This document shows positions 63,125-64,000 of a stretch of 64,000 nucleotides of DNA, piece after piece. Both the position numbers and the translations under genes were made by a program. The notes below the pieces were generated by a model. That model saw nothing but the letters and a program-made list of their open reading frames with translations, was not told where the DNA came from and searched no databases. Origin of the DNA: Rhodospirillaceae bacterium (GTDB taxonomy: Bacteria; Pseudomonadota; Alphaproteobacteria; SP197). The DNA lies in contig PBNE01000002.1 of NCBI GenBank assembly GCA_002722885.1, forward strand, positions 186,001-250,000. Reading direction: 5' to 3'. Each line of letters starts with the position of its first letter. The first letter of the stretch is position 1.

Positions 63125-64000
63125 GCGGCAGCCTCCCAAATATAGGTACCTTCGCCATCACAGCGGAATCCGGCACGCTGGAACAGGCGATGCGAAGCTT
63201 CGTTCTCAGCAAGGACTTCGGCCACCAAACGCCAGCCAGGGGCCAGACGCTTAGCCAGCGTGAGGGCCGCCGTTGCAACGCCACGACCATAGGTTTCAGG
63301 CGCTAGATAAATCGACACGACCCGATCAGTACCTGTCTCCTGACGATCAAGGCGCAGCGAACCGGCAGCCCTGCCATCACAGGTGATGACACAGAGCAGG
63401 CAATCTGGATCAAGCAGACGTGCGCCAAACCAGACATCATGTTCAGCACGAGAGGGCATATGCGCATCACGCGCATACCGACGGGTCTGCGGCGCGCTCT
63501 GCCAGTTGAACAACGTGCCACCGTCGGACGCATCGGCAAGCCGGAGCGCGATCTGACCAGCGGGGGCCGTTTCATCCAGGCAAGCAAGCCAGGTCCGTTC
63601 GGCACCACGTCCATCGCAAAGCGCTGCCGCATTGCGTGAGAGGGCAAGGACCTGGTCCCGGTCTGCAGCAAGATCCTTGAAGAGTCCTGCCACCAGCGAC
63701 GCATCTACCTCTTCATGCCAGCCCAGCAGGCCCACGGCGCTTGCCCTGACAAGACCTTCGGCGATCAGATCCTGATTGCGGGCCGTCACCACCAGCAGCG
63801 TGGGCACGCCCAATGCGCAACGCTCCCATGCAGAAGAACCACCTGCGCCGATAGCTAGATCGGTTGTTACCAAACGATCAGCCATGTCGCGTACACCAAC
63901 GACGACCTCCAGGTTGAAAGGGTCTTCCGCCCTAGCCCGCAAGCGGTCGGCAACGGGCATTTCCATACCCAAGACCACGGTCAGGTCTCCTCCGAATCCG
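63121..64000 (-). CDS. PseG-PseH fusion, 5-prime end beyond window
   Basis: The open frame runs to the window edge with no start, so the N-terminus is missing (first visible residues [16 protein letters not shown]). The visible first part, about 130 residues, is the C-terminal lobe of PseG, the hydrolase that removes UDP ([26 protein letters not shown]). The second part, from about [28 protein letters not shown], is a PseH-type GNAT ([25 protein letters not shown] holds the acetyl-CoA loop). Separate genes in Campylobacter and Helicobacter, they are one polypeptide here. It is coupled to pseI. Confidence 0.82.
   Translation of the reverse strand, partial: GFGGDLTVVLGMEMPVADRLRARAEDPFNLEVVVGVRDMADRLVTTDLAIGAGGSSAWERCALGVPTLLVVTARNQDLIAEGLVRASAVGLLGWHEEVDASLVAGLFKDLAADRDQVLALSRNAAALCDGRGAERTWLACLDETAPAGQIALRLADASDGGTLFNWQSAPQTRRYARDAHMPSRAEHDVWFGARLLDPDCLLCVITCDGRAAGSLRLDRQETGTDRVVSIYLAPETYGRGVATAALTLAKRLAPGWRLVAEVLAENEASHRLFQRAGFRCDGEGTYIWEAAA

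Noticed and set aside
1..64000. CRISPR arrays, tRNA genes, insertion sequences or phage genes.
   Set aside because: No regularly spaced repeats, tRNA-like cloverleaf or transposase/integrase motifs were noticed on reading; a dedicated search was not possible.

Overview
The window looks like a chromosome segment of a high-GC alphaproteobacterium, perhaps Rhodospirillales-like. This is judged from gene content and protein style only: an alphaproteobacterial cpa/Tad pilus locus with a receiver-like CpaE, a cytochrome c prime, and dense GC-rich operons. No rRNA, tRNA, CRISPR array, transposase or phage gene was recognised. Apart from a decayed tadG remnant (13694-14160), no stretch above 300 bases lacks a gene.

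Region 1 (21-15270) is a Tad/Flp pilus locus. A plus-strand operon runs cpaB-cpaC-cpaD-cpaE-cpaF-tadB-tadC (21-8806). It is followed by a minus-strand TPR/SPOR lipoprotein, a small secretin-N-domain protein, a degenerate receiver/GGDEF protein, and a minus-strand set of pseudopilin-like genes (two TadE-like, one TadG-like) plus the tadG remnant. Oddities are a tandemly duplicated CpaB, a CpaE whose Walker A has lost both lysines, and a receiver with Glu in place of the phospho-Asp.

Region 2 (15319-18338) holds a YceI-like protein, a class II cytochrome c, a two-heme cytochrome c and a metallo-beta-lactamase-fold hydrolase, all on the plus strand.

Region 3 (18331-64000, running off the right edge) is a roughly 46-kb surface-glycan locus, nearly all on the minus strand and mostly translationally coupled through 4-nt overlaps. 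In transcription order (right to left) it holds these modules: (a) a pseudaminic-acid-type module (PseG-PseH fusion, PseI, DegT aminotransferase, SpsF-type cytidylyltransferase) with tailoring genes (Gfo/Idh oxidoreductase, NeuC-like GT-B protein, formyltransferase, GNAT, PhyH dioxygenase, methyltransferase); (b) an acetamidino module (two WbpG/PseA-type amidotransferases with HisH- and HisF-like partners); (c) an ABC exporter; (d) a complete set of homologues of the Campylobacter jejuni phosphoramidate pathway (Cj1418-Cj1417-Cj1416-Cj1415 types), interrupted only by an SGNH protein and a sulfatase-fold protein with Thr as the likely nucleophile; (e) a second nonulosonate module (NeuB-SAF-cupin fusion, HAD phosphatase, CMP-sugar synthetase); (f) glycosyltransferases, two AsnB-like amidotransferases, a GDP-mannose 4,6-dehydratase, a sulfotransferase and several methyltransferases.

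Taken together, region 3 probably builds a heavily decorated surface polysaccharide or glycoprotein glycan. It would carry nonulosonic acids with amidino and formyl groups, and a phosphoramidate substituent so far best known from Campylobacter capsules. The phosphoramidate set is the most interesting content. All functional statements rest on reading motifs and gene order; no database search was run.
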